DNA of 53,330 nt from contig JAKAPL010000022.1 in NCBI GenBank assembly GCA_021807105.1, positions 1-53,330 on the forward strand. The letters are read 5' to 3'. The notes beneath the pieces were generated by a model that was given only the letters and a program-made list of their open reading frames with translations, searched no databases and had not been told where the DNA came from. This document shows positions 43,168-51,953 of the stretch, in pieces. The translations under genes were made by a program, and so were the position numbers. Within the stretch, counting starts at the first letter, position 1. Every line of letters starts with the position of its first letter. The DNA comes from Myxococcales bacterium. GTDB lineage: Bacteria; Myxococcota; Myxococcia; Myxococcales; JAKAPL01.

Positions 43168-44937
43168 TCATCCTGGCGGAGCCAGGAGCGCGGTCGCCGC
43201 GGCAAAGGACTCGCGCAGCACGGCTTGGAGGGTGGACGGAGGCTCCTCGCGCGGACCGAGGACGCCGACCAGGCTGGGGCCGGCGGGGGAGAGCTCGAGG
43301 AGCACCTCGTCTCCCTCCACGAGCGCCGCGTAGCCTTCGGGGATCTTCGTCCCGCAGGCGGCGACGAGCGGCGGCGCGGCCCGCGGGCGGCCGTCCCGCA
43401 GGTCCACACCCATCCCGGGACCACGCGGCACGCGGGCGCCGAGCCAGGCGGCGAGCGTCGGCAGGACGTCCTGGTGGACGGACGGCCCGGCGAGCGTCCC
43501 CGGCGCGGCCCCCGGCACGTGGATCACGAGCGGGACCCGGATCTGTTCCGTGTCCAGGCGGCTGCCATGCATGAGGACACCGTGCTCCCGGAACGCCTCG
43601 CCGTGGTCGCCCGTGACGAGGAAGACCGTGCCGTCCCACCGGCCCGCCTGCCGGAGCGCGTCGATGACCCGCCCGATCCGCTGGTCGGCCTCGCCCATGG
43701 AGCGCAGGTAGCGCCGGCGGATGGCGGCCACGGCGGCCGCGTCCTCCCAGATGTAGAACGCGTCGGGCTTGACCCTCCGATCGCCCGCGATCCAGTACGG
43801 CCAGTGGGAGGCGTCGAGGAAGAGGATCCCGAACGCCGGCCGTGCTCGGGGGGCGCGCGCCCAGGCCTCTGCCCAGCGGATGTTCGCCTCGTCCCGGTCG
43901 AGAGGGTCCATCGGCGGCGTCGGCACCACGTCCGCCTGGCCATGCGGGAGGGCTTTGCCGGCGAGGCCGAAGTTGAGCGACATGCTCTCCTTGAACGAGA
44001 CGTCCCAGCCGGCCTCGGAGAAGGCCCGCAGGCCCGCCGGCGAGCGCGCGGTCCCGCGGGCCGACCAGTAGGAGGGGTCGAGGCCAGTCAGGAGAGAGAA
44101 CATCGAGAGGTTCGTGCAGTTGGCGGCGCCGTAATGGGCTGCGGCGACCGTAGCCTCGCGCGCGAGGGCCGAGACGCGCGGCATCGCGGCGAGCGCGTCG
44201 GACCGCAGGCTCTCGACGACGACGAGGAAGACATCCGGCCGGCGGGTGAAGCCCGCCGCCGGCGCGACCGCGGCGAGCGCGCGGCCTTCCGAGGGCGGAC
44301 GCGGCGTCGAGGGGAACTCCGCGTCCGCGTCGACCCGTGAGGCGAACCAACGGGCGGGCCGGGGCGTCCAGAGGAGCGGCGCGCCGTCGGCGAGCCCGGC
44401 CCAGGGCTCGGCGCGGGCCGCCCGCGCCCAGGTGCCGAGCGAGACGGCGAGGACCTCGGCGCCGACCGCCGCGGCGAGCGCGGCCGATCGGAATCGCCCC
44501 GGCCTTCCGCGAAAGACGGAGAGGCCGAGCAGGCAGCCCAGACCGCAGAAGAGGACGGCGAGGGTGACATCGATCCAGGTGAGACCAAGTGTGAAGAATG
44601 ATTCCGTCTGGAAGAGGTGGCCGACGTTGTTCTTGCCGAGGTGCTCGCCGACGAGACCGAAGGCCCACGAGTCGGCGGCGACGAAGAGCAGGAAGGGGCC
44701 GGAGAGGGCGATCGCGAGGACGCGGCCGGCGCGGCCGAGGAGGGCGCTCGCCGCCCTGCCGGCGAGCGTCCAGACGGCAGCCAGGAACAACGCGTGGGCC
44801 CATCCCCCGAGGCCGAGGAGGGCGACATCGGCGGGCCCCCGGACGCCGGTCAGGTGACTCGCGCAGGGCAGCCCGGAGAGGAATAGGGCTCCGGCCAACA
44901 GCCAGAAGGGCCACGGACGCCCGCCTTCGAGAGTCAC
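43168..44937 (-). CDS. Membrane-anchored sulfatase-like hydrolase/transferase
   Basis: About 589 aa. The N-terminal 160 residues hold four or five membrane helices; the rest is an alkaline-phosphatase-superfamily domain on the outer face. Motifs: VFLVVVESLRSDAL (first metal site), NCTNLSMFSLLTG near 272 with the nucleophile Thr or Ser, DASHWPYW, and VTGDHGEAFREHG near 440. This architecture matches YejM/PbgA-, LtaS- and EptA-type proteins that modify or move lipids and envelope glycans; which one is open. Two adjacent GTG codons could start it. The downstream one has AGGA at better spacing, so it is used. Confidence 0.87.
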   Translation of the reverse strand: MTLEGGRPWPFWLLAGALFLSGLPCASHLTGVRGPADVALLGLGGWAHALFLAAVWTLAGRAASALLGRAGRVLAIALSGPFLLFVAADSWAFGLVGEHLGKNNVGHLFQTESFFTLGLTWIDVTLAVLFCGLGCLLGLSVFRGRPGRFRSAALAAAVGAEVLAVSLGTWARAARAEPWAGLADGAPLLWTPRPARWFASRVDADAEFPSTPRPPSEGRALAAVAPAAGFTRRPDVFLVVVESLRSDALAAMPRVSALAREATVAAAHYGAANCTNLSMFSLLTGLDPSYWSARGTARSPAGLRAFSEAGWDVSFKESMSLNFGLAGKALPHGQADVVPTPPMDPLDRDEANIRWAEAWARAPRARPAFGILFLDASHWPYWIAGDRRVKPDAFYIWEDAAAVAAIRRRYLRSMGEADQRIGRVIDALRQAGRWDGTVFLVTGDHGEAFREHGVLMHGSRLDTEQIRVPLVIHVPGAAPGTLAGPSVHQDVLPTLAAWLGARVPRGPGMGVDLRDGRPRAAPPLVAACGTKIPEGYAALVEGDEVLLELSPAGPSLVGVLGPREEPPSTLQAVLRESFAAATALLAPPG

Positions 44938-45043
44938 CACGGTTCCTGTCGGAGCGTCGTCACGAGAGTGCAAGGCGTTCGGCCGCCCGCGAGCCGGAAG
45001 CGTCGCGGCCAGCGGGCTCCCAGGTGAACCGCGATTCAAGCTG

Positions 45044-45073
45044 TGAATACGGCGTTGAGGCCGCAAGCGTCAA
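45044..45073 (-). promoter_or_regulatory. Sigma-70-like promoter for the sulfatase-like gene
   Basis: On the minus strand TTGACG (45073-45068) and TATTCA (45049-45044) are separated by 18 bp. Transcription would start near 45037, giving a leader of about 100 nt before the sulfatase-like start. It sits in an unusually AT-rich patch of this GC-rich region. Confidence 0.5.
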
Positions 45074-45196
45074 GAGCTTTCGGACGATGAGCGCGTGAGC
45101 GGCGGGAGGACGCGCGCGGGGGATGACCGACGCCACGTCTCGACCGCGGGCGCGAGGGGAGCCTGGCTCCACTGCCCACCAGGCGCCCCCGGCTCA

Positions 45197-45379
45197 GACT
45201 TGGGTTTCGCCCTTTTCGCCGTCGCGAGGTCGAGGACGGGGCGGCGCCGCCGCGAGACGCACAGGCGGTTTTCGTCGAAGACGTACTCGAAGAACGTCGA
45301 GACGAAAACCGCCGAGCACCGAAGCGCCGGCCGTGCCGGACCGACCGCGAGCAGGCGGGAAAAGGGCGAAACCCAAGTC
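45197..45379. mobile_element. Family C MITE-like element
   Basis: A 183-bp non-coding element with perfect 21-bp TIRs beginning GACTTGGGTTTCGCCC. If the TIR is taken from ACTTGGG, CAG flanks both ends as a possible 3-bp duplication. Inside is a second large inverted repeat: GGCGGTTTTCGTC (45264-45276) pairs with GACGAAAACCGCC (45301-45313), with further pairing within the loop. Only one copy is in the window. It lies in the divergent gap between the sulfatase-like and AI-2E permease genes, 13 bp from family A copy 6. Confidence 0.85.
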
Positions 45380-45392
45380 AGACCCTCTTAAT

Positions 45393-45463
45393 CCCATCTT
45401 ATTCACGGGACGGCGCAGCGAGGCGTTCGGACGCCCCAGCAGCCGGACCGTGAATGAGACGGG
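45393..45463 (+). mobile_element. Family A element, copy 6, internally deleted
   Basis: Only 71 bp: both TIRs and parts of both arms remain (CGCAGCGAGGCGTTCGGACGCC junction), and the whole centre is gone. The first TIR has CCCATC for CCCGTC, the second TGAATGAG for TGAATAAG. Flanks TTAAT and CTCCG do not match. It lies upstream of the AI-2E-type permease gene. Confidence 0.85.
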
Positions 45464-45544
45464 CTCCGACAGGAGCCTCGCTGAAGGTCCGCGCGGCACG
45501 GCCACCGTTGGAACTCGTAGGCCGGAATGGTAGCGTCGCGCCCG

Positions 45545-46654
45545 ATGGGAACCCCTTCGCCAGCGCGGCTCACGGCCTCCGAACCGGCGGCCGCAACACC
45601 TTCCGAGAAGGCGCGCGGCGACCTGCTGTTCGGGGCGGCCCTCCTCGGGGTGACCGCCTGCGCCGTCGCCCTCGTCGTGCTCCTGCGCGCGGTCGCCATC
45701 CCCGTGCTCATCGGCGCGGCTGCCGCCTACACCCTCGAACCGGCGGTCGCCTGGCTCGAACGCCGGGGCTGGACGCGGACGGCGGCCGCCGTCCTCATCG
45801 GCCTCGTGCTCACGGCGCTCGGCGTAGCCTTCCTCGCCTTCGTCCTGCCGGCCCTGGTCGGGGAGCTCTCCCGGGTGCCGGAGGAGTTGCGCGAGCTGTC
45901 GCGCCGGGGCCTGCCGCGCCTTCCGGGGAGGTTCTCCGTGTTGCTGCCGCACTGGGTGGCCGATCCGTACGAGCTGCTGACGAGCCGGACAGCGCGGGCG
46001 GCGGGCCGGCTCATGCCTGCGCTCGCCGGTCTGCTCGAGGTGGCGACCGGGAAGGCGCTCTCCGTCCTGACCGGCTTCCTCGTGGCCCCCATCGTGGCCT
46101 TCTATCTGATGCGGGACGCGCACCGGCTCCTGCGCTACGCGACGGAGCTCGTTCCACCGGGCCTGCGCGACACGGTCGTCGGACACCTCGCAGAGGTCGA
46201 CGAGGTCATGGCCGGCTTCATCCGGGGCCAGCTCACGGTGGGGACGCTGCTCTCCCTCCTCTATTTCGCCGCCCTGTCGCTCTCCGGTCTCCACCTCGCC
46301 CTGCTCGTCGGTGTCGTCACCGGCCTGGGAAATCTCATCCCCTATGTCGGACTCGTGTCGGGCCTCTCTCTTTCCGTGATGCTCGCGGTGCTGCACTGGG
46401 AGGGGCCGGCGATTCTCATGAAGATCGCGCTCTGCTACGGGGGACTCTCCCTCCTGGAGTCCACCGTGCTCGGGCCGCGCCTGGTGGGTCACCGCGTCGG
46501 CCTGCCGGCGGCCGGCGTCGTCGTGGCGATCCTCGCGTTCGGGGCGCTCTTCGGCTTCGCCGGGATCCTGGTCGCGGTTCCGGCCACGGCGCTGCTCAAG
46601 GTTGCCTTCCGCTCCCTGCTGCGAGCCTACCGGGCGTCACCGTGGTACGCTTGA
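45545..46654 (+). CDS. AI-2E family transporter (UPF0118 permease)
   Basis: A 369-aa inner-membrane protein with about eight transmembrane helices. It opens with two adjacent helices (about 28-65), has the family motif region PIVAFYLMRDAHRLL near 180, the GFIRGQLTVGTLLSLLYF helix, and GNLIPYVGLVSGL. Despite the family name, substrates vary and include autoinducer export and Na+/H+ antiport. A start six codons upstream is also possible. It is followed after 4 bp by the kinase gene, so the two are cotranscribed. Confidence 0.92.
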   Translation: MGTPSPARLTASEPAAATPSEKARGDLLFGAALLGVTACAVALVVLLRAVAIPVLIGAAAAYTLEPAVAWLERRGWTRTAAAVLIGLVLTALGVAFLAFVLPALVGELSRVPEELRELSRRGLPRLPGRFSVLLPHWVADPYELLTSRTARAAGRLMPALAGLLEVATGKALSVLTGFLVAPIVAFYLMRDAHRLLRYATELVPPGLRDTVVGHLAEVDEVMAGFIRGQLTVGTLLSLLYFAALSLSGLHLALLVGVVTGLGNLIPYVGLVSGLSLSVMLAVLHWEGPAILMKIALCYGGLSLLESTVLGPRLVGHRVGLPAAGVVVAILAFGALFGFAGILVAVPATALLKVAFRSLLRAYRASPWYA

Positions 46655-46658
46655 GCCG

Positions 46659-47627
46659 ATGACCGACCCGCCCGCGCCCTCGGTTGCGACCCCGGACGAG
46701 CTGCTCGGCCGCTACCGGATCGAGGCCCGCATCGGGCGTGGGGGGATGTGCGAGGTCTTCCGCGCGACGGCCCTCGCAGGCCCATGGGAAGGCCACCCCG
46801 TCGCGATCAAGCGGCTGTCGGGGGAGATGGCGAAGAACGCCCAGGCGGTGGAGCGGTTCCTCGTGGAGGCGGACGTCTCGACCATGCTCCGGCACCCCAA
46901 CATCATCGAGGTGCTCGAAGCCGGGCAGGTCGGGGACGGCTACTTCATCGCCATGGAGCTCGTGGACGGCCGGGATCTCGCGGCGATCATGGAACGCTGC
47001 CGGACCAAGAGAATCCTGCTGCCCGTGGACTTCGCGGTCTACCTGGTCTCGACGCTCCTGACCGCGCTCGAGATCGCCCACGACGCGCGATCGCCGTCCG
47101 GTCAGCCGCTCGGCATCGTCCACTGCGACGTGACGCCCGGAAACGTGTTCGTCTCCCGCAGCGGAGAGATCAAGCTCGGGGACTTCGGCATCGCCCGGGT
47201 GCGGGCGGTCGAACCCCACACGGAAGGGCTGTGGGGCAAGCCGTTCTGGCTGCCCCCGGAGGCGTTCGAGGGGGCGTCGCCCTCGCCCGCCACCGACCTG
47301 TGGGCGGCCGCGGTGATCCTGTACGAGCTGCTCGTGAACCGGCGGCCGTTCACGGGGGACTCGGCCGAGGAGGTGCGCGCCGCGGTGATCGAGTGCCGGC
47401 CGGTGCCGCCCCTGGAGCTGCGTCCGGACATCGGGAAGGAGCTTTCGGACGTCGTCATGAACGCCTTGAGTCGCGACCCCGATCGGAGGTATGCCAGCGC
47501 CGAGTGGTTCCGGGCAGCGCTCGCACGTTTCTGGGACGAACGGATCGGCACCCAGATGGCCATCGCCTCGGTGGTCCGGGGGCTGTTCGGAAGCCAGGCG
47601 AAGGGCGGCGGCTCCGGGCCGTCGTGA
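46659..47627 (+). CDS. Hanks-type serine/threonine protein kinase
   Basis: A 322-aa cytosolic kinase. Elements in order: glycine loop IGRGGMCEVF near 25, VAIKRL with the ATP lysine near 50, the alpha-C glutamate in LVEADVSTMLRHPNI, catalytic loop HCDVTPGNVF near 153, and DFG near 174. The catalytic loop has Cys where most kinases have Arg (HRD), a non-RD form often constitutively active or differently controlled, and the APE region reads PPE. No membrane helix or sensor domain follows, unlike PknB-type receptors. It sits between the permease (4 bp) and the 83-aa gene (19 bp). Confidence 0.93.
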   Translation: MTDPPAPSVATPDELLGRYRIEARIGRGGMCEVFRATALAGPWEGHPVAIKRLSGEMAKNAQAVERFLVEADVSTMLRHPNIIEVLEAGQVGDGYFIAMELVDGRDLAAIMERCRTKRILLPVDFAVYLVSTLLTALEIAHDARSPSGQPLGIVHCDVTPGNVFVSRSGEIKLGDFGIARVRAVEPHTEGLWGKPFWLPPEAFEGASPSPATDLWAAAVILYELLVNRRPFTGDSAEEVRAAVIECRPVPPLELRPDIGKELSDVVMNALSRDPDRRYASAEWFRAALARFWDERIGTQMAIASVVRGLFGSQAKGGGSGPS

Positions 47628-47646
47628 CGTGGAGAGGAGAGGAACC

Positions 47647-47898
47647 GTGGACGAAGCGATGCAGGCGGAACTGGAGCGGTTGAAGGCGGAGAACGACGCA
47701 CTGAAGAAGGGCGGGAGCCGGACGATGACCCTCAAGGTCAGCGAGAAAGGCGGAGTGTCGGTGTACGGACTCGGGCGCTTTCCGGTCACCCTCTACAAAG
47801 AGCAGTGGCTCAAGCTCCTCGGGATGGCCGATGAGATCCGGGCGTTCATCGCCGAGAACGAGGGCAAGCTCAAGACCCGGGAGAAGCCGGGGACCTGA
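47647..47898 (+). CDS. Small conserved-looking protein (83 aa)
   Basis: Starts at GTG after a strong AGGAGAGG Shine-Dalgarno. A short leading coiled coil (LERLKAENDALKKG, 9-22) precedes a compact domain VSEKGGVSVYGLGRFPVTLY (about 31-50) and a C-terminal amphipathic helix. I recall similar small proteins with the same GLGRFPVTLYKEQW core in several phyla, with no known function. Its place inside the permease-kinase-DUF6600 run makes it a candidate kinase substrate or partner; this is inference. Confidence 0.85.
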   Translation: MDEAMQAELERLKAENDALKKGGSRTMTLKVSEKGGVSVYGLGRFPVTLYKEQWLKLLGMADEIRAFIAENEGKLKTREKPGT

Positions 47899-47921
47899 GC
47901 GCGGCGCCGGGAGGAATCGGA

Positions 47922-49349
47922 ATGTTCCGCGGGTACGGGGCCTGGGCCCTGGTCCTGGCCGCCGTCTTGGCCGCCCCGGCGGCTCACGCGCAGATCCCCG
48001 CCGAGGGCCGCCCGCCGACCGAGCATCCCTGGGCCTACAAGCACTTCTTCGTCTGGCACGACGGCGGCGGCTGGCACCTGCGCGCCACGACGGAGGGGTA
48101 TTACCACCGCTTCAGCGGCTGGATCGATTCGGAGGGGGGCATTGGCAACGTCCTCCCGGTGGTCCCAGGAACGCCGCTCGGCGTGAACTGGCGCCAGGTC
48201 CAATTCGACCTCGCCGTCCGAGGCGCGGAGAACGGCTTCGACTGGCAGCAGGCGGCTCCCTGCGTCACCCTGTCGCTCCTCATCGACGGCGTCCAACAGC
48301 CCGGGAAGATCGCGGTGGGTTATTATCAGGGCCACCCCATGGGCTTTGCCCCCTTCCAGGTCTGCGCGGCGGAGGCGGCGCCGGCGCCCGTCGAGCCGGC
48401 GCCGATCGTGGGGGCGGAGCCGGAAGAGGACCCTGGGGAGGTCGCCGAGGGGCCGGAGATGGACCCGGCGGCCTTTCAGCCCGTCCTCGCTCCTTACGGC
48501 GAGTGGGTGAACGTGCCTCCTTATGGGCTGGCGTGGGAGCCTTACGCCTCGGTCGTCGGTCCGGACTTCGTTCCGTACACCAACGGCCACTGGGAGTACT
48601 CCGACGCCGGCTGGCTCTGGGTCGCGGCCTGGGACTGGGGCTGGGCGCCGTTTCATTACGGGAGTTGGACCTATGTCAGCGGCGTCTGGGCCTGGATTCC
48701 TGGAAGCGTCTGGGCGCCGGCCTGGGTCTCGTGGCGGTACGGGGGCGGGGTGGTCGGCTGGGCCCCCGTCGGACCACGCGGCGTCGTCCCGGGGGACGTC
48801 CACTATACCTACGTGAGCGAGGTCCGTTTCGGCGCTGCCGTCAACCTCCGCACGCACCTCATCACCGGCCCCAGGCTCCTCGAGTGTGAGCGGACGACCA
48901 GGTTCCTCGGGGGGCCGCGACAGGCGGGGACAAGGTGGAGCGTGCCCATCCACCTCGGGCCGCCGCGCCCGCTGATCGAACGCGCCCTCGGGCATCCCAT
49001 CGTCCGCGCGTCGGTCGTCCAGATTCAACGCCGGGCGCTGCCACCTGCCGGAATCCGTGGCGTGCGCTACGCGACGGGCGCGAGCACGATGCACCCCTTC
49101 GTCGCCCGCCCGGGTCCGGAGCGTCCGGCCGCGAGGCCCGTGCGGCCGGGCTTCGCCCGCCCGCCGCTGGAACGCCCCATCGAACGGCCCGGGCGACCAG
49201 AGTTCGCGCACCCGGCGCGCCCCGCGGCGCCGGCTGGCCGGCCAGCGGCCGAGGCGCGTCCTGGCCTCGCGCCGCGAGCCATCGCCCCGCCGCCGAAACC
49301 CAAGCCGAAGCCGATTCCCATGCCGCCACGGAAGAAGAAGAAGCCCTGA
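47922..49349 (+). CDS. Exported DUF6600-type protein with Pro/Arg-rich tail
   Basis: A 475-aa secreted protein with signal peptide (cleavage after AHA, residue 23). Residues about 190-300 hold the Trp/Tyr/Gly-rich DUF6600 pattern: YGEWVNVPPYG, YTNGHWEYSDAGWLWVA, WGWAPFHYGSW and WVSWRYGGGVVGW. The tail (about 390-475) is Pro/Arg/Ala-rich and ends in a run of prolines and lysines. The function of DUF6600 is unknown; it is common in envelope proteins. Last gene of the permease-kinase run (23 bp after the 83-aa gene). Its TGA is immediately followed by the complement of the permease stop, a shared TGATCA. Confidence 0.87.
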   Translation: MFRGYGAWALVLAAVLAAPAAHAQIPAEGRPPTEHPWAYKHFFVWHDGGGWHLRATTEGYYHRFSGWIDSEGGIGNVLPVVPGTPLGVNWRQVQFDLAVRGAENGFDWQQAAPCVTLSLLIDGVQQPGKIAVGYYQGHPMGFAPFQVCAAEAAPAPVEPAPIVGAEPEEDPGEVAEGPEMDPAAFQPVLAPYGEWVNVPPYGLAWEPYASVVGPDFVPYTNGHWEYSDAGWLWVAAWDWGWAPFHYGSWTYVSGVWAWIPGSVWAPAWVSWRYGGGVVGWAPVGPRGVVPGDVHYTYVSEVRFGAAVNLRTHLITGPRLLECERTTRFLGGPRQAGTRWSVPIHLGPPRPLIERALGHPIVRASVVQIQRRALPPAGIRGVRYATGASTMHPFVARPGPERPAARPVRPGFARPPLERPIERPGRPEFAHPARPAAPAGRPAAEARPGLAPRAIAPPPKPKPKPIPMPPRKKKKP

Positions 49350-50588
49350 TCAGCCGATCGTGGCGAGCCACGTGGCCGCGAGGGCGATCGTGACCACCGT
49401 GATCGGAACGCCCACGCGCGCGTAGTCCCGGAAGCCGACGTGCACCCGTTCCCCCGCCGTCTCGATGACGATCATGTTGGCCATGGAGCCGACGATCGTG
49501 AGGTTGCCCGCGAGCGTGCTCGACGCGGCGAGGACGAGCCACATGGTCATCGGATGAGCGAAGCCGTTCATCCACGGCGCCGCGACCAGCACGAAGGGGA
49601 CGTTCGAGAAGACGTTGGAGGCGGCGGCGCTGAAGGCGGAGAAGCTCGCGATCTGCCGGACGGCGCTCGCCCCGAAGTAGGGCGAGACCAGGCGAAAAGC
49701 TGCTCGCGGGAGCCCGGTCTGGTCGAAGCCGGCGACGACCACGAAGAGGCCGGCGAAGAAGGCGAGCAGGGTCCAGTCCACCTCCCGAACGACATCGAGG
49801 GCGTCGCGGCCGGCGGCGACGAGGATGGCCGCGCCGCCGGCGAGGGCGACGAGCGCCAGGTTGCCGCCACCCACGAACCCCGCGGTCGCGAGCGCGAAGA
49901 CGGCGAGGACGATCGGGCGGCGGCGACGCCAGCCGGGTTGGGCGGCCAGGCCGGCGGAGGGCGCCGCGGGAAGGGTGACGAGGTCACGGTGGGAGAGCCA
50001 TGTCAGGAGGGCCGCGGTCGCCACGAGGCCGGCGAGCGCGGGCGGCCCGAGCCGGAAGAGGAACGGGAGATAGCGCCAGCCCGACCGAACGCCGATGATC
50101 ATGTTCTGCGGGTTGCCGACGAGCGTCGCCGTGCTGCCGACGTTGGAGCCGGTCGCGAGCGCGAGCAGGTAGGGCTTTGGGGAGAGCCGCAGCCGCTCGC
50201 AGACGTCGAGGACGAGCGGCGTGAGCATGAGGCAGATGGCGTCGTTGACGAGCAGCGCGGAGAGGATCCCCGAGAGGAGCGTCACGAGCCAGAGGAGGCG
50301 GACGGGCCGGCCGGCGGCGTGCCGGCAGACGAAGTCGGTCCCCGCGCCGAAGGCGCCCGAGAGCCTCAGTCCCCCCGAGAGGAGCATCATCCCGAAGAGG
50401 AGGGTGAGGGTGGCGCCGTCGATGGCTCGCCACGCGGGCGCGAGGTCGATGCCCCCGAAGAGCAGCATGGCGGCGGCGCCGGCGCACGCGGCCAGAGCCC
50501 GGCTCTCCGGCAGCCACGGAACGTGCAAGCCGGAGATCGCGAGGTAGGTGAGGCCGAAGACGAGCGCTGGCAGCGCGCGGGAAATCAA
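49350..50588 (-). CDS. SLC13/ArsB-type (ion transporter superfamily) permease
   Basis: A 412-aa inner-membrane protein with about eleven helices. It shows two inverted-repeat signature loops: VNDAICLMLTPL with GSNVGSTATLVGNPQNMIIG, and FSNVPFVLVAAPW with AGNLTIVGSMANMIVIE. This is the divalent anion:Na+ symporter / arsenite permease / NhaD superfamily; the substrate is not determined. No ATG or GTG fits the N-terminus; TTG 50588 gives the expected first helix. The start region is shared with the divergent ATP-grasp gene. Confidence 0.88.
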   Translation of the reverse strand: MISRALPALVFGLTYLAISGLHVPWLPESRALAACAGAAAMLLFGGIDLAPAWRAIDGATLTLLFGMMLLSGGLRLSGAFGAGTDFVCRHAAGRPVRLLWLVTLLSGILSALLVNDAICLMLTPLVLDVCERLRLSPKPYLLALATGSNVGSTATLVGNPQNMIIGVRSGWRYLPFLFRLGPPALAGLVATAALLTWLSHRDLVTLPAAPSAGLAAQPGWRRRRPIVLAVFALATAGFVGGGNLALVALAGGAAILVAAGRDALDVVREVDWTLLAFFAGLFVVVAGFDQTGLPRAAFRLVSPYFGASAVRQIASFSAFSAAASNVFSNVPFVLVAAPWMNGFAHPMTMWLVLAASSTLAGNLTIVGSMANMIVIETAGERVHVGFRDYARVGVPITVVTIALAATWLATIG

Positions 50589-50633
50589 GGCGCCGGTTCT
50601 AACACGGACGGAGCGGCGCCGCGGATCCTGCTC

Positions 50634-51920
50634 GTGGCCGCGAAGTCGAGCTACCGGCTCGTGGACTTCGCGCGAGCGGCCGCGACCATGGCCCCACCGA
50701 TCGAGCTGCTCGTCGCGACCGACCGTTGCGCGACCCTGGCCAGGGTCTGGCGGGGAGAGCCGCTGGGGCAGGGCGCCCGCTTCAGCGTGCCCCTCCGGCT
50801 GCGCGATCCCGACGAGGCGGTGGAGACGCTCGTCGCGTTCGACGCCGGCCTGCGGAGGACTGGCGCGCCGCTCGCGGGCATCCTCGGCGCCGACGAGACG
50901 AGCGCGCTCGTCGCCGCCCGCGTGGCCGCGCGCCTCGGTCTGCCCCGGGGCGTCTCCCCTGAGGCGGCGGCCGCCGCGCGCGACAAGCACCACCAGCGGA
51001 CGCTGCTCGCCGCGGCCGGGCTGCCGGTCCCCCGCTTCGCGCTCGTCGAGGCCGGCGCGGACGCCGGCGAGATCTCGCGCGCCGTCGGCTTCCCGTGCGT
51101 CGTGAAGCCGCTCGTCCTGTCGGCGAGCCGCGGCGTCATCCGGGCGGACGACCCGGGCCAGGCGCGGGCCGCGGCCGCGCGCATCCGCCGGATCCTCGCC
51201 CGGCCGGGCCTTCTCGCGCGCGGCGACCCCGCGGCGGCCCGGATCCTCGTCGAGCGGTTCGTCCCGGGGCGCGAACTGGCGCTGGAGGGGCTGCTCACCG
51301 CCGGCCAGCTCACGCCGCTCGCCCTCTTCGACAAGCCGGACCCCCTCGATGGGCCGTACTTCGAGGAGACCCTCTACGTCACCCCCTCCCGCGAGCCGGT
51401 CCCGCTCCAGCGCGAGATCGTCCGGTGCGTCGGGCGAGCGGCGGAGGCGTTGGGCCTCCGAGAGGGGCCGCTGCACGCCGAGCTGCGCTTGAACGGGAGG
51501 GGCCCATGGCTCCTGGAGCTGGCGGCCCGCTCGATCGGCGGCCTCTGCTCGCGGACGCTCCGCTTCGGCGCCGGGGTCTCGCTCGAGGAGCTGCTCCTGC
51601 GGCACGCCGCCGGGTCGCCGCTCACGGCCCGCGAGCTGCGGCGCGAGGCCGCGGCCGCGGGAGTGATGATGCTGCCCATCCCGCGCGCGGGGACGCTCCA
51701 CGCGGTGTCGGGGCTCGACGGGGCCCGCGGCGTCCCGGGCATCGAGGATGTCGTCGTCACGGTGCGCCCGGGCGAGCGCCTCGTGCCGCTTCCCGAGGGC
51801 GACCGGTACCTGGGCTTCGCCTTCGCCCGGGCGGGCGACCCGGCGGCCGTGGAGGCCGCGCTCCGGTCCGCCCAGGCCCGGCTGCGCTTCGAGATCGGTC
51901 CCGATCTGCCGGCGGCGTAG
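50634..51920 (+). CDS. ATP-grasp domain carboxylate ligase-like protein
   Basis: About 428 aa. An N-terminal Rossmann-like pre-ATP-grasp region (TDRCATLARVW; GADETSALVAARVAARLG) precedes ATP-grasp elements: RDKHHQRTLLAAAGLPVPRF, FPCVVKPLVLSASRGVIRADD (ATP lysine and glycine-rich loop), VERFVPGRELALEG and LELAARSIGGLCSRTL (metal-binding region). The group is the PurK/carbamoyl-phosphate-like or L-amino acid ligase-like ATP-grasp set; substrates are unknown. GTG 50634 is the only normal start codon nearby, but strand-like residues RILL lie just upstream, so translation may start at a non-standard codon up to 30 bp earlier. Confidence 0.85.
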   Translation: MAAKSSYRLVDFARAAATMAPPIELLVATDRCATLARVWRGEPLGQGARFSVPLRLRDPDEAVETLVAFDAGLRRTGAPLAGILGADETSALVAARVAARLGLPRGVSPEAAAAARDKHHQRTLLAAAGLPVPRFALVEAGADAGEISRAVGFPCVVKPLVLSASRGVIRADDPGQARAAAARIRRILARPGLLARGDPAAARILVERFVPGRELALEGLLTAGQLTPLALFDKPDPLDGPYFEETLYVTPSREPVPLQREIVRCVGRAAEALGLREGPLHAELRLNGRGPWLLELAARSIGGLCSRTLRFGAGVSLEELLLRHAAGSPLTARELRREAAAAGVMMLPIPRAGTLHAVSGLDGARGVPGIEDVVVTVRPGERLVPLPEGDRYLGFAFARAGDPAAVEAALRSAQARLRFEIGPDLPAA

Positions 51921-51953
51921 CCAATGGACCGCCCGCGGCCTATACCTCCAGCC

